Positions 10,043-21,500 of a stretch of DNA of 64,000 nucleotides are shown piece after piece. The stretch is from Rana temporaria (lineage: Eukaryota > Chordata > Amphibia > Anura > Ranidae), in the NCBI RefSeq assembly GCF_905171775.1, contig NC_053495.1, positions 112,478,614 to 112,542,613 of the forward strand, given 5' to 3'. The notes beneath the pieces are model-generated. The model was not told the origin of the DNA and made no database searches. It worked only from the letters and a program-made list of their open reading frames with translations. The number at the start of each line of letters is the position of its first letter. Position 1 is the stretch's first letter. The translations under genes and the position numbers were made by a program.

Positions 10043-10759
10043 TGTGGCACCCTTCTAGTTAGAAGCTAGGTTGTGAAGAAAATGTAGATCGGGGTCCACC
10101 AGGCTGTAGGCTTGATTGCTTCTCTCTGCTTTCTGCAAAGCTTCGGAACATAGGAGGGGATGAGGTTAATGAGCAGTTTGAATATTTATGTTTTTTTTAG
10201 CCAAATTCCTGAGGAGGTGTGCCCAGTAGATGGTTGCAGAGCACATAAATAATCTGTGGTTTTGTACAGTAGGAGAAGCACCCAGCCTGGGGTGATGCCA
10301 CCCTCTTAGGCATCCCAGCACATTTATCAAGAGCCCAGCAAGGCCCCAGCTAAGCTGTGGTTGGGGTCCTACTTTCTGAGGGACTTCAAGCTAAAGAAAG
10401 GGGATTTCATCTAGGGTCCAGTCTGGAGAGTTCTCTAAATAACTGTCTGCCTGATTCTGAGGGCAAGAATTTGTATTTGAGTACCGAGCTGAGGGCAGGA
10501 TCTGGGTGACTTCTGCTGTTGTTAACCCCCCTGTTGCACAGTGACTGAGGCTTGCCTGGCCTGGAACATTGCTCATGGTGTCCCAGTGCTGTTCATTCCC
10601 AAAGATATTGCTAAGGGACATTTCTAAGAAATAGCTGAAGGATAAAGGGAGTACTCCCATTATTGTTCAACATTCTGCAGCATCTCACAGCTTCGTTTGC
10701 CCTATCTGAGTTATCCAGAAATATAAAAACACGGGACCAGTCAAGGAGTCTGCGCTACA
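10043..10759 (-). mobile_element. solo LTR
   Basis: A 717-bp segment that begins TGTGGCACCC and ends GCGCTACA on the plus strand (TG...CA), flanked by perfect 4-bp repeats CATG (10039-10042, 10760-10763). Read on the minus strand it starts TGTAGCGCAG, similar to the start of the LTR-like insert at 14,470 (TGTAGCGCCT), so minus is the likely orientation. A 4-bp duplication fits Ty3/gypsy or an ERV. No internal region is present. The 89-codon minus frame inside it is not a recognised domain. Confidence 0.6.
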
Positions 10760-10856
10760 CATGTTTTTAGTTTAAGTACCGTAGCTTGCGTTTTTCCATT
10801 TTTACAAGGAGTTCAGACATTTGGAGACAATCCAACAGCAAGCCAGTCACTTCTGA

Positions 10857-11125
10857 AGCCTCGTACACACGACCGAGTTTCTCGGCAAAAACCAGCAAGA
10901 AACTTGCTGGGAGATATTTTTTTGCAGAGGAAACCGGTCGTGTGTACATTTTCGTCGAGGAAACTGTCGAGAAACTCGATGAGCCAAAAAGAGAGCATGT
11001 TCTCTATTTCCTTGACGGGAATGAAGAAACTTGGCTTGTCGAGTTTCTCGACGGCTTCACAAGGAACTCGACGAGCAAAACGATGTGTTTCGCCCGTCGA
11101 GTTTCTCGTTCGCGTGTACGAGGCC
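10857..11125. mobile_element. PIF/Harbinger-like MITE, copy c
   Basis: A 269-bp palindromic element with ends AGCCTCGTACACACGACCGA and CGTGTACGAGGCC, flanked by TGA at 10854-10856 and 11126-11128. Same family as copies at 666, 46,850, 59,693 and 38.8-40.6 kb. Mirror-image reading frames on both strands are by-products. Confidence 0.85.
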
Positions 11126-11128
11126 TGA

Positions 11129-11621
11129 GGGGTTTACAAATCTTTTCTAGCATATGTATGCAGCTCTAGCTGTGCTCCTTATTTGTTGCAACACGAAATG
11201 ACAGAGCCCATCATATCTGTTTTCATGGTATTATAATATTAATATTTCCTTCCTTCAAGGAAAAGGGGAAGTCACGTTTGTCAGAAAAGTGTTTGTTATG
11301 AAAAATGTACTACTCTGCATTCTAACAGGAAGAAACTTTAGACCAAATATGCTAAAGATTAAAATGTTAGTCCATGAAGGAACAATTTATCAAGAAGCAG
11401 GCATTTATGTTCAAATACTTTTCTGCATAGGTGCAAAAAATAACACAAACTGATCATTGCTATATCTTCACTTAAAGTGTTTCTCCACAAATTTTTTTTT
11501 TAATATTGCCCCACCTAACAAACACACAGCATAACACAATCCACAGAATATTTAATTCTTTATGTATCAGCCTCAGTCCGTCTTTATATATTTGTATTCA
11601 CCACTGTGACTTGATCCGAAC
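11129..11621. other. non-coding; end shares a repeat with 33.2 kb
   Basis: Nothing gene-like. The last part (about 11,592-11,629, CACTGTGACTTGATCCGAAC) matches 33,187-33,218 in inverted orientation, so an unclassified dispersed repeat starts here. Confidence 0.45.
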
Positions 11622-11977
11622 AGTGCAACCAGGGCTCAAGTCCTGCGGGAACGCGTGGGAACGGAGTCCCTGCACTTTTTTCACAGCAGGAACGCAGTTC
11701 CCTTTGCAGGACTAGAGCAGCTGAGAGCAGCCGAGTCGCCCGAGCCAATCCTTCATTAAGCGGCGATGCCCAGCTCGAGTCACTGTCGGGCAGGCGAACC
11801 TTAGTAACCCTTTATGTTACTGGCCACTTCCTGTATATGGATTAATCGGGTAGTGTGCGGGTATTCCGTCACTTCCTCGATGCCGCAATGTCTCCTGGGA
11901 ACTTTTGTCATTGTTCCCAGGATACATTGCAGAGGTCTGCCGTGAGTTATCACAGGATTTAGAAAGAACTTGCTTAA

Positions 11978-12839
11978 CCTCCCTGGCGGTATGATTCTGT
12001 CTGGAATTACGTACCAAAAGCGGTACAATTATTTGCAAGGAAATTTGGCGTTTTATACTGTAGGCCTGTAATTTTTAGGAATAACTCACTTAAATCTGAC
12101 CAAACAAGAATCTAATAGGCATCCCGGGTATGACATTTTTTTAAAAACAAAATGATAAATTATAATATAATAAATAATTATAAATAATTATAACAAATAA
12201 TTATATAATTCTAATAAAAATTATTCAATAATGTAATCAACTCAAAATCACTGAAATGTTCTCAGTTGCAGAATTGTCGCTGTCATAATTTTTTTTTTTT
12301 TATGACGAATTTCCCCACAAATCGCTATCGCACAATTCTGCAAGTGATTATAATTTATTATCGCTGTTTTCTAGCTGATCTAAAACTATTTTTGACATAA
12401 AGGGACACTTTTGGTTGCTATGGACAATCTACAGTTTGCAGGCAGAAAAAAAGGTTTTTATTATATAAAAGAACATGCAGGGCACTGGGCAGACCACTAG
12501 GGACAAGGGGGGTTTTTTTTTTTTTACATACAGTACTGTAATCTATAAGATTACAGTATACTGTATGTAAGGTGTTTGTTTATGTTTTTGAATTTGGCGC
12601 CGATCTCCGCTCCCGTGCGTCGTAACGTCGCAGGGAACGGAGATCGGCGGCACAGGAGGACGTGTGAATCGAGCCAGGTCCCGCTCGCTCACACAGCGCG
12701 GTGACATCGCTGGATCCAGGACAAGGTAAGCCAGCGCACGCTGCAGGCTCTGCATATCTACCCCGAGCGTGACTCGGGGTTACCGATCGCAGCAGAAAAA
12801 ATCCAACCCGAGTCACGCTCAGGGTTACCGCCAGGGGGG
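11978..12839 (+). mobile_element. TTAA element, CCTCCCTGGCGG family, complete
   Basis: An 862-bp element with ends CCTCCCTGGCGGTATG and TTACCGCCAGGGGGG, flanked by TTAA (11974-11977, 12840-12843). It lies within a few bases of the symmetry centre of the surrounding hAT palindrome. Nearly the same length and sequence as 43,719-44,582. It contains a GATTACAGTATA palindrome near 12,536-12,566. No coding capacity. Confidence 0.85.
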
Positions 12840-12917
12840 TTAAAGTTCTTTCTAAATCCCGCGATAACTTGCGGCAGACCTCTGCAATGTCTCCTGGGAA
12901 CAATGACAAAAGCTCCC

Positions 12918-13688
12918 ATGACTGGTGTAGTCCAGAGTTACCCACCCTTAAAACCGTTACACCACTTACTACTCCCACCCCATACTTAACTTATAAAGTA
13001 ACGAGACCACACCTTGGTTTTGGAGTAAAAGTGGCCATAACAGCCTATATATTTAAACAATGTGGGTTAGAACTCCAATTAAAATTAATCAAGAACAATA
13101 ACACATAAAATCATTAACAAAGTCTGTTGGTCTTTCTGGGCAGCCCCCCAAACTCAAACACATCTATAACCAATGCACTGCGGGCCCATAGAACACCTTA
13201 GGCCTCCAGCCGTGTAGTCCGCTCGGAGAAAAACCCCCGCCCGCAGTGCAACCATTACGTTATTCCAGCCAACCTTCAGCTGGAATACACCGGAGGGGCA
13301 CATACTACCGATGAGCCCCCCACCCATTTTCCATCACATTTCTTACTGTCACCGTGAAAGACCAACAGACAAACACCGCCATCTCACAGCTGTCAGGACG
13401 ACCCTCGTCCCGTGCACCTGCAAAAAAGAAAACACAACAACAACACAAATATCAAAACACAGGGAGGGAGGGTGGGAAAAACTGCCTCCTCCACTAAATG
13501 TCCCGGAAAACTGTTCCCTTTTCCGGCCCCGCCTCTCCTTTTCTAATGCCGCACCCCCACCATCTGCCTTCCTCTGCTTGCTCTCCACCCCTCAAATGCT
13601 TAACCCTTGCTGTGCTGGGTCCTGAACACCCTGTCATGCCCGGCCCTCCACTACTGTCATTCTTCCCTGTTTGCTCCGGGCCTCACTG
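12918..13688. mobile_element. unclassified insert in the hAT right arm
   Basis: This about 770-bp block interrupts the right arm between CAATGACAAAAGCTCCCA and GGAGACATTGCGG, which are contiguous in the left arm. It has no obvious terminal repeats. An inverted pair GTCTGTTGGTCTTTC (13,121) and GAAAGACCAACAGAC (13,356) brackets about 220 bp. The Pro/His-rich frames inside are not convincing. It may be part of a retroelement 5' region, but this is not established. Confidence 0.5.
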
Positions 13689-14028
13689 GAGACATTGCGG
13701 AATCGAGGAAGTGACGGAATACCTGCACACTACCCGATGAATCCATATACAGGAAGCGGCCAGTTACATAAAGGACTACTAAGGTACAGTGGATCAAAAA
13801 AAAAAACATGCGGTTTAGTAATTATGCATATGAGCGTATCATTTATTTATTTTTGGTGGGGGAATGGATCTTGGGTGGGAGTTCCCACACTTTTTTTCCC
13901 AGGACTTGACCCCTGAGTGCAACCTGCCACCAACTTAAGGATTTGCACTCATCAACATATGTTGCCTAACATACACTATATTGTCAAAAGTATTGGTACG
14001 CCTGCCTTTACACGCACATGAACTTTAA

Positions 14029-15954
14029 CCACTTCAGCCCCAAACCATTTTGCTGGCCAAAGACCAGAGCATTTTTTGCGATTTGGCACTGCGTCGCTTT
14101 AACTGACAATCGCGAGGTCGTGCAACGTGGCTCCCAAACAATCTTGACGTAATTTTTTTCCCATAAATAGAGCTTTATTTTGGTGGTATTTGATTACCTC
14201 TGCGGTCTTTATTTTTTGCTCTATAAACAAAAATAGAGCGACAATTTTGAAAAAAAAGCAATAATTTGAACTTTTTGCTATAATAAATATCCCCAAAAAA
14301 CGTATAATTTTTTTTTTTCTCAGTGTTGGCTGATACGTATTTTTGTACATATTTTTGGTAAAATAAATCGCAATAAGCATTTATTGATTGGTTTGCGCAA
14401 AAAGTTTATAGCGTCTACAAAATAGGGGATAGTTTTATGGCATTTTTATTAATAATTTATTTTTACTAGTGTAGCGCCTGGTTACTTTAGGTACCGGTGC
14501 TATTTAAATTTAGAGGGAGATTAGAGTGTAATTAAACTCTGATCCAAACTGTCATGTGCAAAACAGGGTCTCTGTCTCAGCTTGGCTGTGCTGTGGGCTT
14601 ATTCTGCTGTGCTGGGGTGTTCTTCCCACCCCTGTGCAGTAGGTGGCAGCAGTAAGGTCAAGGTTTGGGTGCTCTTCCCCAGCAGCCAATCAGGAGGGTT
14701 TGGCCTTGCTGGGGGAGGGTATTTATGGGGCAGACGCCATTGGTTCTGGGTTCTTCTTCGTCCAGTGTGGCACCCACCTTTAGGGTGGCCACATCACGGC
14801 CCCCCCGGCGTTATGGCCTACCTGGCCAGGGCGTGCATGCCATGTGGTGTTCCTGGTTCCGGAGCCACGTTGGCCTGGAACATTTGAGCAGCGATAGGGA
14901 CCCAGTGAGCTACTGGGTTTCCACCTTTGAGGATCCCAAGCGGTAGTGCTGTTCGGTGGGGAGTCCGTCTGAGGAGCGTCATTGAGAGGCTGGCGGTCCA
15001 AAAGGGCCTCGACAAACCACCGGGGATCAAGGTAGCCGGACACTGAAGGATTGATCACCTGTCAGTCGATACCTGGGCGACAAGTTGAAGGAGACCCAGG
15101 TGTAATTCACCCAAGGAGCATCTCCTCCGTAACTACAATCAGAGAGGGCCTGTGGCAGAGGTGTTTCCCTGACGTTCACCAAGGAGGGTCTGTGGCAGAG
15201 ACTTTTCCTCAAGTTCAAGTTCACTAAGGAGGGTCTGTGTCAGGGACTTTATCCTACAAATGTTCGAGTGATACTCCAGCTGCCAGGTCAGTGAGAGAGG
15301 CCTGTCCGGGTACGCTAATCCCACTCTGGCAGGAGTGGCGCAGAGAAGTGTTACGTTTGGGAGCAGGACTGTTTCCCTATCATTACGCCTGAATTTGCTA
15401 TTCTCCTTTCTTCCTTCAACTTTACTTTCCTCACCACAAGTTTTATTGTTTTTACCCGGCTAGGTAATAAAGAGCACAGCAAAGAGCACCTGTTGCGGAC
15501 ATTCCTTTACTTCTACTAAATGCATCATGCACCCCTAGGAATTCGGAAGAGCCATTGTCATTTTTACAGTGATTAGTGCTATAAATATGCACTTACTACT
15601 GTGAAAATGACACTGACGGTGAAGGGGTTAACCACTAGGTAGCGCTGAAGGGGTTAAGTGTTCCCTAGGAAGTGATTCCTACTGTTAGGGGGCGTGGCTA
15701 CATGTGACACATCACTGATTGCTGTTCCCGATCACAGGGAACAGACAATCAGTGACAGTGTCACTAGGCAGAACGGGGAGACGCATGTTTACACTTGCCT
15801 CTCCCCGTTCTGCAGCTCTGTGACCCGATCGCGGGACACCGGTGGACATCGAGTCTGCGGGTCCCGCGGGCACGGGCACGGAGCTCGCGGCAGGGACGCG
15901 CGGGAATTTCAAAGCAACATGTGTATATCTATACAGGAGCCGGTCGGGAACCGG
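14029..15954 (+). mobile_element. TTAA element, CCACTTCAG variant, split by LTR-like insert
   Basis: The left end CCACTTCAGCCCC follows TTAA (14025-14028); the right end CGGGAACCGG precedes TTAA (15955-15958). The interior matches 7,486-8,513 and 45,262-46,205 as far as 14,469 and again from 15,555, with about 90 bp of the expected interior missing at the insertion point. The hairpin at 15,713-15,754 corresponds to those in other copies. Confidence 0.8.
14470..15554 (+). mobile_element. candidate solo LTR inside TTAA element
   Basis: A 1,085-bp insert running from TGTAGCGCCTGG to GGAAGAGCCA (TG...CA). A possible TATA-like box (TATTTATGG, about 14,718) and an AATAAA signal (15,466) lie in LTR-like order. 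Three imperfect repeats around GAGGGTCTGTGGCAGAG occupy 15,130-15,260. No target duplication is visible; the host element lost about 90 bp at the junction, so a later deletion may have removed it. Its last 55 bp recur in inverted orientation at 18,457. Confidence 0.5.
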
Positions 15955-15985
15955 TTAATGGCATCCCAGTCTTAGTTGATAGGGT

Positions 15986-16243
15986 TCAATATTGAGTTGA
16001 CTCACCCTTTGCAGCTATAACAGCTTCAACTCTTCTGATAAGGCTGTCCACAAGGTTTAGGAGTGTGTCTATGGGAATGTTTGACCATTCTTCCAGAAGC
16101 CCATTTGTGAGGTCAGGCACTGATGTTGGATGAGAAGGCCTGGCTTGCAGTCTCCACTCTAATTCATCCCAAAGGTGTTCTGTCAGCTTGAGGTCAGGAC
16201 TCTGTGCAGGCCAGTCACGTTCCTCTACCCCAAACTCGCTCAT
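15986..16243 (-). pseudogene. Tc1-like transposase C-terminal fragment (inverted arm)
   Basis: The minus-strand frame contains RDWPAQSPDLKLTEHLWDEL and ends RRVEAVIAAKGES, the classic C-terminal part of the Tc1/mariner DDE catalytic domain, including the third acidic residue region (EHLWDELE). About 85 codons remain; the N-terminal DNA-binding part and first catalytic Asp are absent. It lies in the opposite orientation to the fragment at 16,275-16,735, making the two arms of a palindromic non-autonomous element. Transposition would have needed an external transposase. Confidence 0.85.
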
Positions 16244-16274
16244 CTATGTATTTATGGCCCGTTTTGTGCACTGG

Positions 16275-16735
16275 TCCAAATCATTTGATGGAGGGGGGAT
16301 TATGGTGTGAGGTAGTTTTTCAGGGACTGGGCTTGGCCCCTTAGCTCCGGTTAAAGGAAATATTAAGGCGCCAGCATACCAAGAAATTTTGGACAATTAC
16401 ATGCTCCCAACTTTGTGGGAACAGTTTGGGGATGGCCCCTTCCTGTTCCAACATGACCAGTGCAAAAAGCAAGGTCCAATAAAGACATGGATGAGCAAGT
16501 TTGAGGTGGAGGAACTTGATTCGTCCTGACCTCAACCCGATAGAACACCTTTGGGATGAATTGGAGCAGAGACTGAAAGCCAAGCCTTCTCATCCAACAT
16601 CAGTGCCGGACCTCACAAATGCATCAAACATTCCCATAGACACGCTCTTAAACCTTGTGGACAGCCTTCCCAGACAAGTTGTTGTCTGACAAGTTGAAGC
16701 TGTTATAGCTACAAAGGGTGGGCCAACTCAATATT
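16275..16735 (+). pseudogene. Tc1-like transposase catalytic-domain relic
   Basis: The plus strand encodes, across at least one frame change and a stop, IMV-stop-GSFSGTGLGPL, then YMLPTLWEQFGDGPFLFQHD, then PDLNPIEHLWDELEQRLKAK, then SHPTSVPDLTN and LLNLVDSLPRQ. These are successive parts of a Tc1 transposase from the region before the second catalytic Asp (FQHD) to the C-terminus. A frameshift near 16,505-16,530 and loss of the usual NALLEEW segment show it is dead. Confidence 0.85.
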
Positions 16736-17098
16736 GAACCCTACAGATTCAGACTGGGATGCCTTTAAAATTCATGTGTGTGTAAAGGCAGGTGTCCTAA
16801 AACTTTTGACATTATAGGGTATGGTAATTTGGGCTCAAACAGCAAGAAATCCTGATTGGATGGATGAGTCAGTCCAAGCCTCACAGCATATCCTCCTCCA
16901 AGCTTCAAAATCACGAAAGGTGTGCACCTTCTGCAGTGATCAGAGATGCACCAAACCTTCATCTGCCTAAACATGACCAAAAATTGTGTTATTGGCAGAA
17001 AGCAGATAACAGAAAAGGTGGTGATAATGGCACTGAAAACGCACTGCATTTTTGCCGTGATTTTAGTGTGAATTCTAGGCAATTTTGCCACGATTTTA

Positions 17099-17350
17099 GG
17101 CCTCTTTCACACTTTTTCTGTCTTTTCCTGCAACTTTGGACATCAGAGTCGCATGACAAGTCATACCCCATGATTCCCAATGATAACCATTCATATATAT
17201 GCGACTTCAAGTCGCACCAACTTCAAAGTAGTCCCTGTACTACTTTGGCCGACTTTGATGGGAGTTGTGGTCCATAGACCTCAAGTTTACACAGGCATTC
17301 ACTGAAATCACAGGAAAATCGTGGCCAAGTTGCGGCAGTCTGAAGGGGCC
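17099..17350. mobile_element. MITE, GGCCTCTTTCACAC ends
   Basis: The left end GGCCTCTTTCACACTTT and right end GCAGTCTGAAGGGGCC are partial inverted repeats. The interior carries the complement pair GCGACTTCAAGTCGC at 17,201. No coding capacity; boundaries approximate. Confidence 0.5.
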
Positions 17351-17683
17351 TTGCCGTGAATTCTAGGCAATTTTGCCGTGATTTTACCAGGAGTTTGTTG
17401 TGATTTTGCACTGATTTTACCATGATTACTTTGCTCATGTTGTGTTTTTCATAAAACATGTGACTCAAAAAAACGCATCAAAAACAACACGGGTGCGTTG
17501 ATGCGTTCTTGCTTCGTTTTCAATGCATTTGAACTGGGAGGCGCGTTTTTTGTGCGTTTTTTATAACTGACCAAAAACGCAGCAAGCTGGATTTCTAACA
17601 CCATGATGGAAGCGCAACAGACCAGTGTAAAGACATACATAGAATTGAAAGGGATACATTTTTCTTGAGCTTTTTTTGCGCTA

Positions 17684-18063
17684 AGGCTCGGTTCACACTG
17701 CAGCGATGCGGGAATCCAGTGTGGGTTTCCGCATCGCATACAACTTGCAGGCAATTCACACTGCCCTATGTGAACTGCCGCGAGTGTCAATGCAAAGTTA
17801 ATGACATCCCCATTTCAGTTTGCATATCGCAGTGCGAACCGTCAATTCGGGCAGGAATCGGATCGCATGGGTATATACACCCATGCGATCCAATTCTGGT
17901 GTGGACCAAAAAGAGGGTCCTGTGTGAGATGGGTTTGAATTCGATGCAAATTCAGCTTTACAAGCTGTATGGCTGAATTTGCATTACACAGACATCGCAT
18001 GTGATTTGCACAGCAGTGTGGTGCGAATCACATGTCTGACATCGCAGCAGTGGGAACCAGCCT
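17684..18063. mobile_element. MITE, AGGCTCGGTTCACACTG ends
   Basis: The left end AGGCTCGGTTCACACTGCAG and right end GCAGTGGGAACCAGCCT are inverted repeats flanked by TA. The interior contains further stems (GATCGCATGGGTATA...CCATGCGATC at 17,871-17,890). The family resembles the 46,259 element in terminus style (GGCTNG...TTNACACT). Confidence 0.65.
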
Positions 18064-18065
18064 TA

Positions 18066-18456
18066 AAGATGCCAATAATGGGCGACAATAAATTCATATT
18101 CATTTAAATTGATGATAATAATTCAAATGTCGGATATAATATAATTATGTATAAAAATATAAATATTTTTTTTAAAACTGCCATTTTTCGGCCAAGTGCA
18201 TCCTGTATTTTCTGTTTCAGTACCAAAATTTCCATTTGTTGCACCTTTAGTGATTGGTGATGGAGTGGCCGCAATTAGATCTGACACACTGATAGCTGCT
18301 TGAGAGAGAGAGGATTGCTATAGTTCTACTTTATGCTGGGCTCTGTTTATCATTTTTATGTGAGTGTAATCATTTAATAAAATGTAGAAAGCTTTCATAG
18401 TGTAGCACTACCCCCAGAGGAGCTGCTGGTTTGTTTTGGGTGGCATATTTACCTTG
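18066..18456. other. non-coding; LTR-like motif at 18,401
   Basis: AT-rich with no gene. TGTAGCACTACCCCCAGAGG at 18,401 resembles an LTR start of the TGTAGCRC type but no matching end was found. Confidence 0.35.
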
Positions 18457-18514
18457 TGGCTCTTCCGAATTCCTAGGGGTGAATGGTGCATATAGCAGTA
18501 GTAAAGGAATGAAA
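18457..18514 (-). mobile_element. LTR 3'-end fragment (inverted copy of 15.5 kb end)
   Basis: TGGCTCTTCCGAATTCCTAG and the following roughly 35 bases are the reverse complement of the end of the LTR-like element at 15,497-15,554, with a few substitutions. Only about 58 bp are preserved. This supports the 15,554 boundary. Confidence 0.6.
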
Positions 18515-18544
18515 ACAATTTATATAAAATAATATATTAATGGG

Positions 18545-21500
18545 GGCGCTCAAAAACTAATTGATTAATAGTATAGACACCAGCCTGCCCACACCATCTA
18601 AATTGCTAAAAATAGTGTGTAAACCTAAAATAATTGTTATATACAAATTAAGATTAGTAATAAAGTGCACATAAAATATAAACCACGCGTGTTGTTGTGA
18701 AACAAATGTGAACACCTCTGTGTAAACCCGATTGGTAAATTGACTCTATACCCAACTAAATGGGACTAGATCCATAAAGTGATGCTGCTTGGAATAAATA
18801 TATCAAAACAGAACAGAGCCAGTCCTAATAAAGTCCTCAAGACAAAATTAGTGCATAAACACAATTGTAGTAACAATCTTGGTGATGATTTTCTTGAAAA
18901 AAACGTCCGTTGAAGGAAACAATCCAAAAATTAAAGTGACTTGCTACATTCACCTTCACCACAGTTGCAAATAAACGACACCCAAAAGTGCTCAAGGTAA
19001 GGATGGCAGCTTACCAGAACCAGAACTCTTTTTAATTAAAAAAGAGGTCTAATGTGCTTGTAGTTATAATGGATGATGGCAGATGGGGGGGATTGATGCA
19101 GACAAGATCAGAACTTCTCATATACAGGTATACTCAAAACCGGATATGCAAATGACAAGACAGACCGAACATAGTGTAATCCCATTTAATAAAAAAATGT
19201 AAATCCAAGTAACAAGCCAAGTGGCTGCTTACATTTGTGGGTGCCTCGGACCCGTCACTGAGGCTGGATAGCAGCAACTATGGCTGAGTACACAAGAGTC
19301 CCGTAATGGAGATACCTGGCGTGCATTCCACCTGTGACGGCAGTGAGCCAGGGGGACCGGAGGTGACATAATCACGTGACCTCGACGGCTGTTTCGTCAT
19401 CGGGAAGCGTGCTTAGGTCACGAAGATACTTCCATTATAAAGGCTGTCAATTAACTATAGATGGGAGGAGTAAGGAAACTGGATCCAGCCTCTGACCCGG
19501 GTCCTTCCATCCCATGCAAATAGCATGATAACTGATTAATTAGACACATAATACCTCTAAGCCAAAATTAGCTACTTTTAAATAGATATCACATGAGACA
19601 TCGTCACAAACAAGTAGCTAATTACTACAGAATAATTAATTGACATTAATCATTAAACAACATACTTTAAAAGCCACCTAAAATAAAAAATATATATTTA
19701 ATATTAACAATCCTATAACCATAGAAATATAGTACCTTAGGAGTTGAAAATTAAAATTGAAAAATATGTTTATAAAATTAGCTCAGATACAAAGAAAGGG
19801 GGAAGAACTAATAATTATATAATACAACTACTTCAGACACCCCAATATTAGTGGACCTAAATACACCGTTACTCCTTGGTTAAAAAACAATTGTGGTCCA
19901 GCTTTATATTGAGTCCCTTGGGCTGCATAGTATCCAATCGATACAGCCACTGGGTCTCATTTTGGGATACGGCCTTCTTGAGGTCTGTTCCTCGCCAGTT
20001 GTATATGGCCTTATCTATGCCATAAAACACAAGCTGACGGGGATCTTTGTTATGACATTGGAGAAAGTGACGTGACACACTGTGATTAGGATAGCCCTTG
20101 GTAATTTTTGTCACGTGTTCATTAATCCTGATCCTGAGTTCTCTCGTAATGCGCCCCACATATTGTAGGGAGCAGGGACATTCCAACACATATGTTACGT
20201 GTTTAGAATGGCAGGTTATTAGAGGTTTGATCATAAACTCCTGTTGTGTTACAAATGATTTGAATTTGGTGATTTTTTTAGATGATCTAGAGGTAATACG
20301 ACAAGCTTTGCATCGGGTACAGTAATGAAAATCTGACCCATCTAAAAATGTTGGAGGTTTCTTAGGAGGGTCTGGAACATTAGGTGAAATCATGTTCCTC
20401 AACCAGAGACGAAAGCCAGCTCTCCTGTATGAGGGGATTTTTTCTTAGAGGTCAAAGGTGTGTCTCTACACATGTTGGCATCCTCATTCTTGACTTTGGA
20501 AAGCATATGAGCCGAATACCCCTTTTCATTAAACCTTTCGGTGAGTATTGCCGACTGCATATCGAAATCACTCATGCTATCGCAGTTACGCTAGATGCGC
20601 ATAAATTGCCCTTTGGGCACTGCCCCCAGCCACTGGGGGTGATGGCAACTATTAGTCGACACAAATGTGTTTCTGTCTGTTGCCTTAAAAAAGGTTTTAG
20701 TTCTAATCCTATGGTCTTTTTTATACAAGGTGAGATCTAGGTAATTGATCGTATTCAAACTGAATTCAGCTGTAAACCTAAGGCCGTATTGATTTTGGTT
20801 AAGGTATAGGAGGAAACCCATCAACGATGTCTGCGATCCTGCCCACAGCAAGACCACATCATCTATATACCTCTTGTAAAACAGCAGGGCCTGATGGTTG
20901 TCTCTATGAATGGTTTCCCCCTCCCACTTATTGAGTACTAAGTTGGCTACACTGGGGGCATACCGTGCCCCCATAGCTACCCCCTTTACTTGATTATAAT
21001 ATTTCTCTTGGGCCCAGAATTAGTTGTTGCCCATAGCTTGCTGGAGCGCTTCCACCAAGAAGTTCACCTGAGCCTTTTTTAACTGTGATTCCTCCATCAG
21101 TGCTGATTTAACTGCCACTAGGGCATCCTCCTGTTTGATGTTAGTGTACAGTGATTCTATGTCAATTGTGACCATTAGGGTGGTCTCAGTCACCTCAATG
21201 GTTGACAAAGATTTAATCAATTCTCGACTATCTTTTAGATATGACTTCCCCCGCGTGACCAGGGGTTGTAAATAGATGTCGAGATACTCCCCCACTCTGG
21301 AATATAGTGAACCTATCCTACTTATTATGGGTCTCCCAGGAGGTTGTTCTTTGTTCTTGTGGATTTTGGGTACTATGCACAAAACAGGGGTACGCGGTAC
21401 CCGAGGTATGAGGTATTGAGCCTCTTAGTATCCAAAATATTTTGGGTAACCCCTTTATTAACCCAATTATTTAACTCAGCCTTTAATTTAACTAGGGGGT

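Larger units (their letters stand above)
11630..13915. mobile_element. hAT-type long-palindrome element with two nested insertions
   Basis: The left end CAGGGCTCAAGTCCTG and right end CAGGACTTGACCCCTG are inverted repeats flanked by a perfect 8-bp duplication AGTGCAAC (11622-11629, 13916-13923), the hAT signature. Inside, the left arm (about 11,800-11,973) has its complement on the right in two blocks (12,844-12,917 and 13,688-13,785). The arms are separated by a TTAA element at the centre and by a second unrelated insert in the right arm. No transposase remains. Reading frames such as 12,580-12,978 are spurious. Confidence 0.85.
13974..16819. mobile_element. Tc1-like element, palindromic, with nested insertions
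   Basis: The left end CACTATATTGTCAAAAGTAT and right end complement (CTTTTGACATTATAGGG) are Tc1-type terminal repeats flanked by TA (13972-13973, 16820-16821). The left arm is cut at 14,028 by a TTAA element and resumes at 15,959. The right arm preserves the uninterrupted sequence (CATGAATTTTAAAGGCATCC in complement), proving the insertion site. Both inner arms encode transposase C-terminal pieces in opposite orientation. Confidence 0.85.

Noticed and set aside
12580..12978. 132-codon minus-strand frame
   Set aside because: It spans the junction of a TTAA element with its hAT host and has no domain; it opens because the DNA is GC-rich there.
14582..15324. Overlapping frames on both strands in the LTR-like insert
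   Set aside because: GC-rich LTR sequence opens several frames on both strands; none matches a retroviral or host domain.
20098..20740. Forward frames of 75-118 codons opposite Penelope copy A
   Set aside because: Antisense to the RT and nuclease coding strand; the same complement appears opposite copy B at 24,199-24,432.
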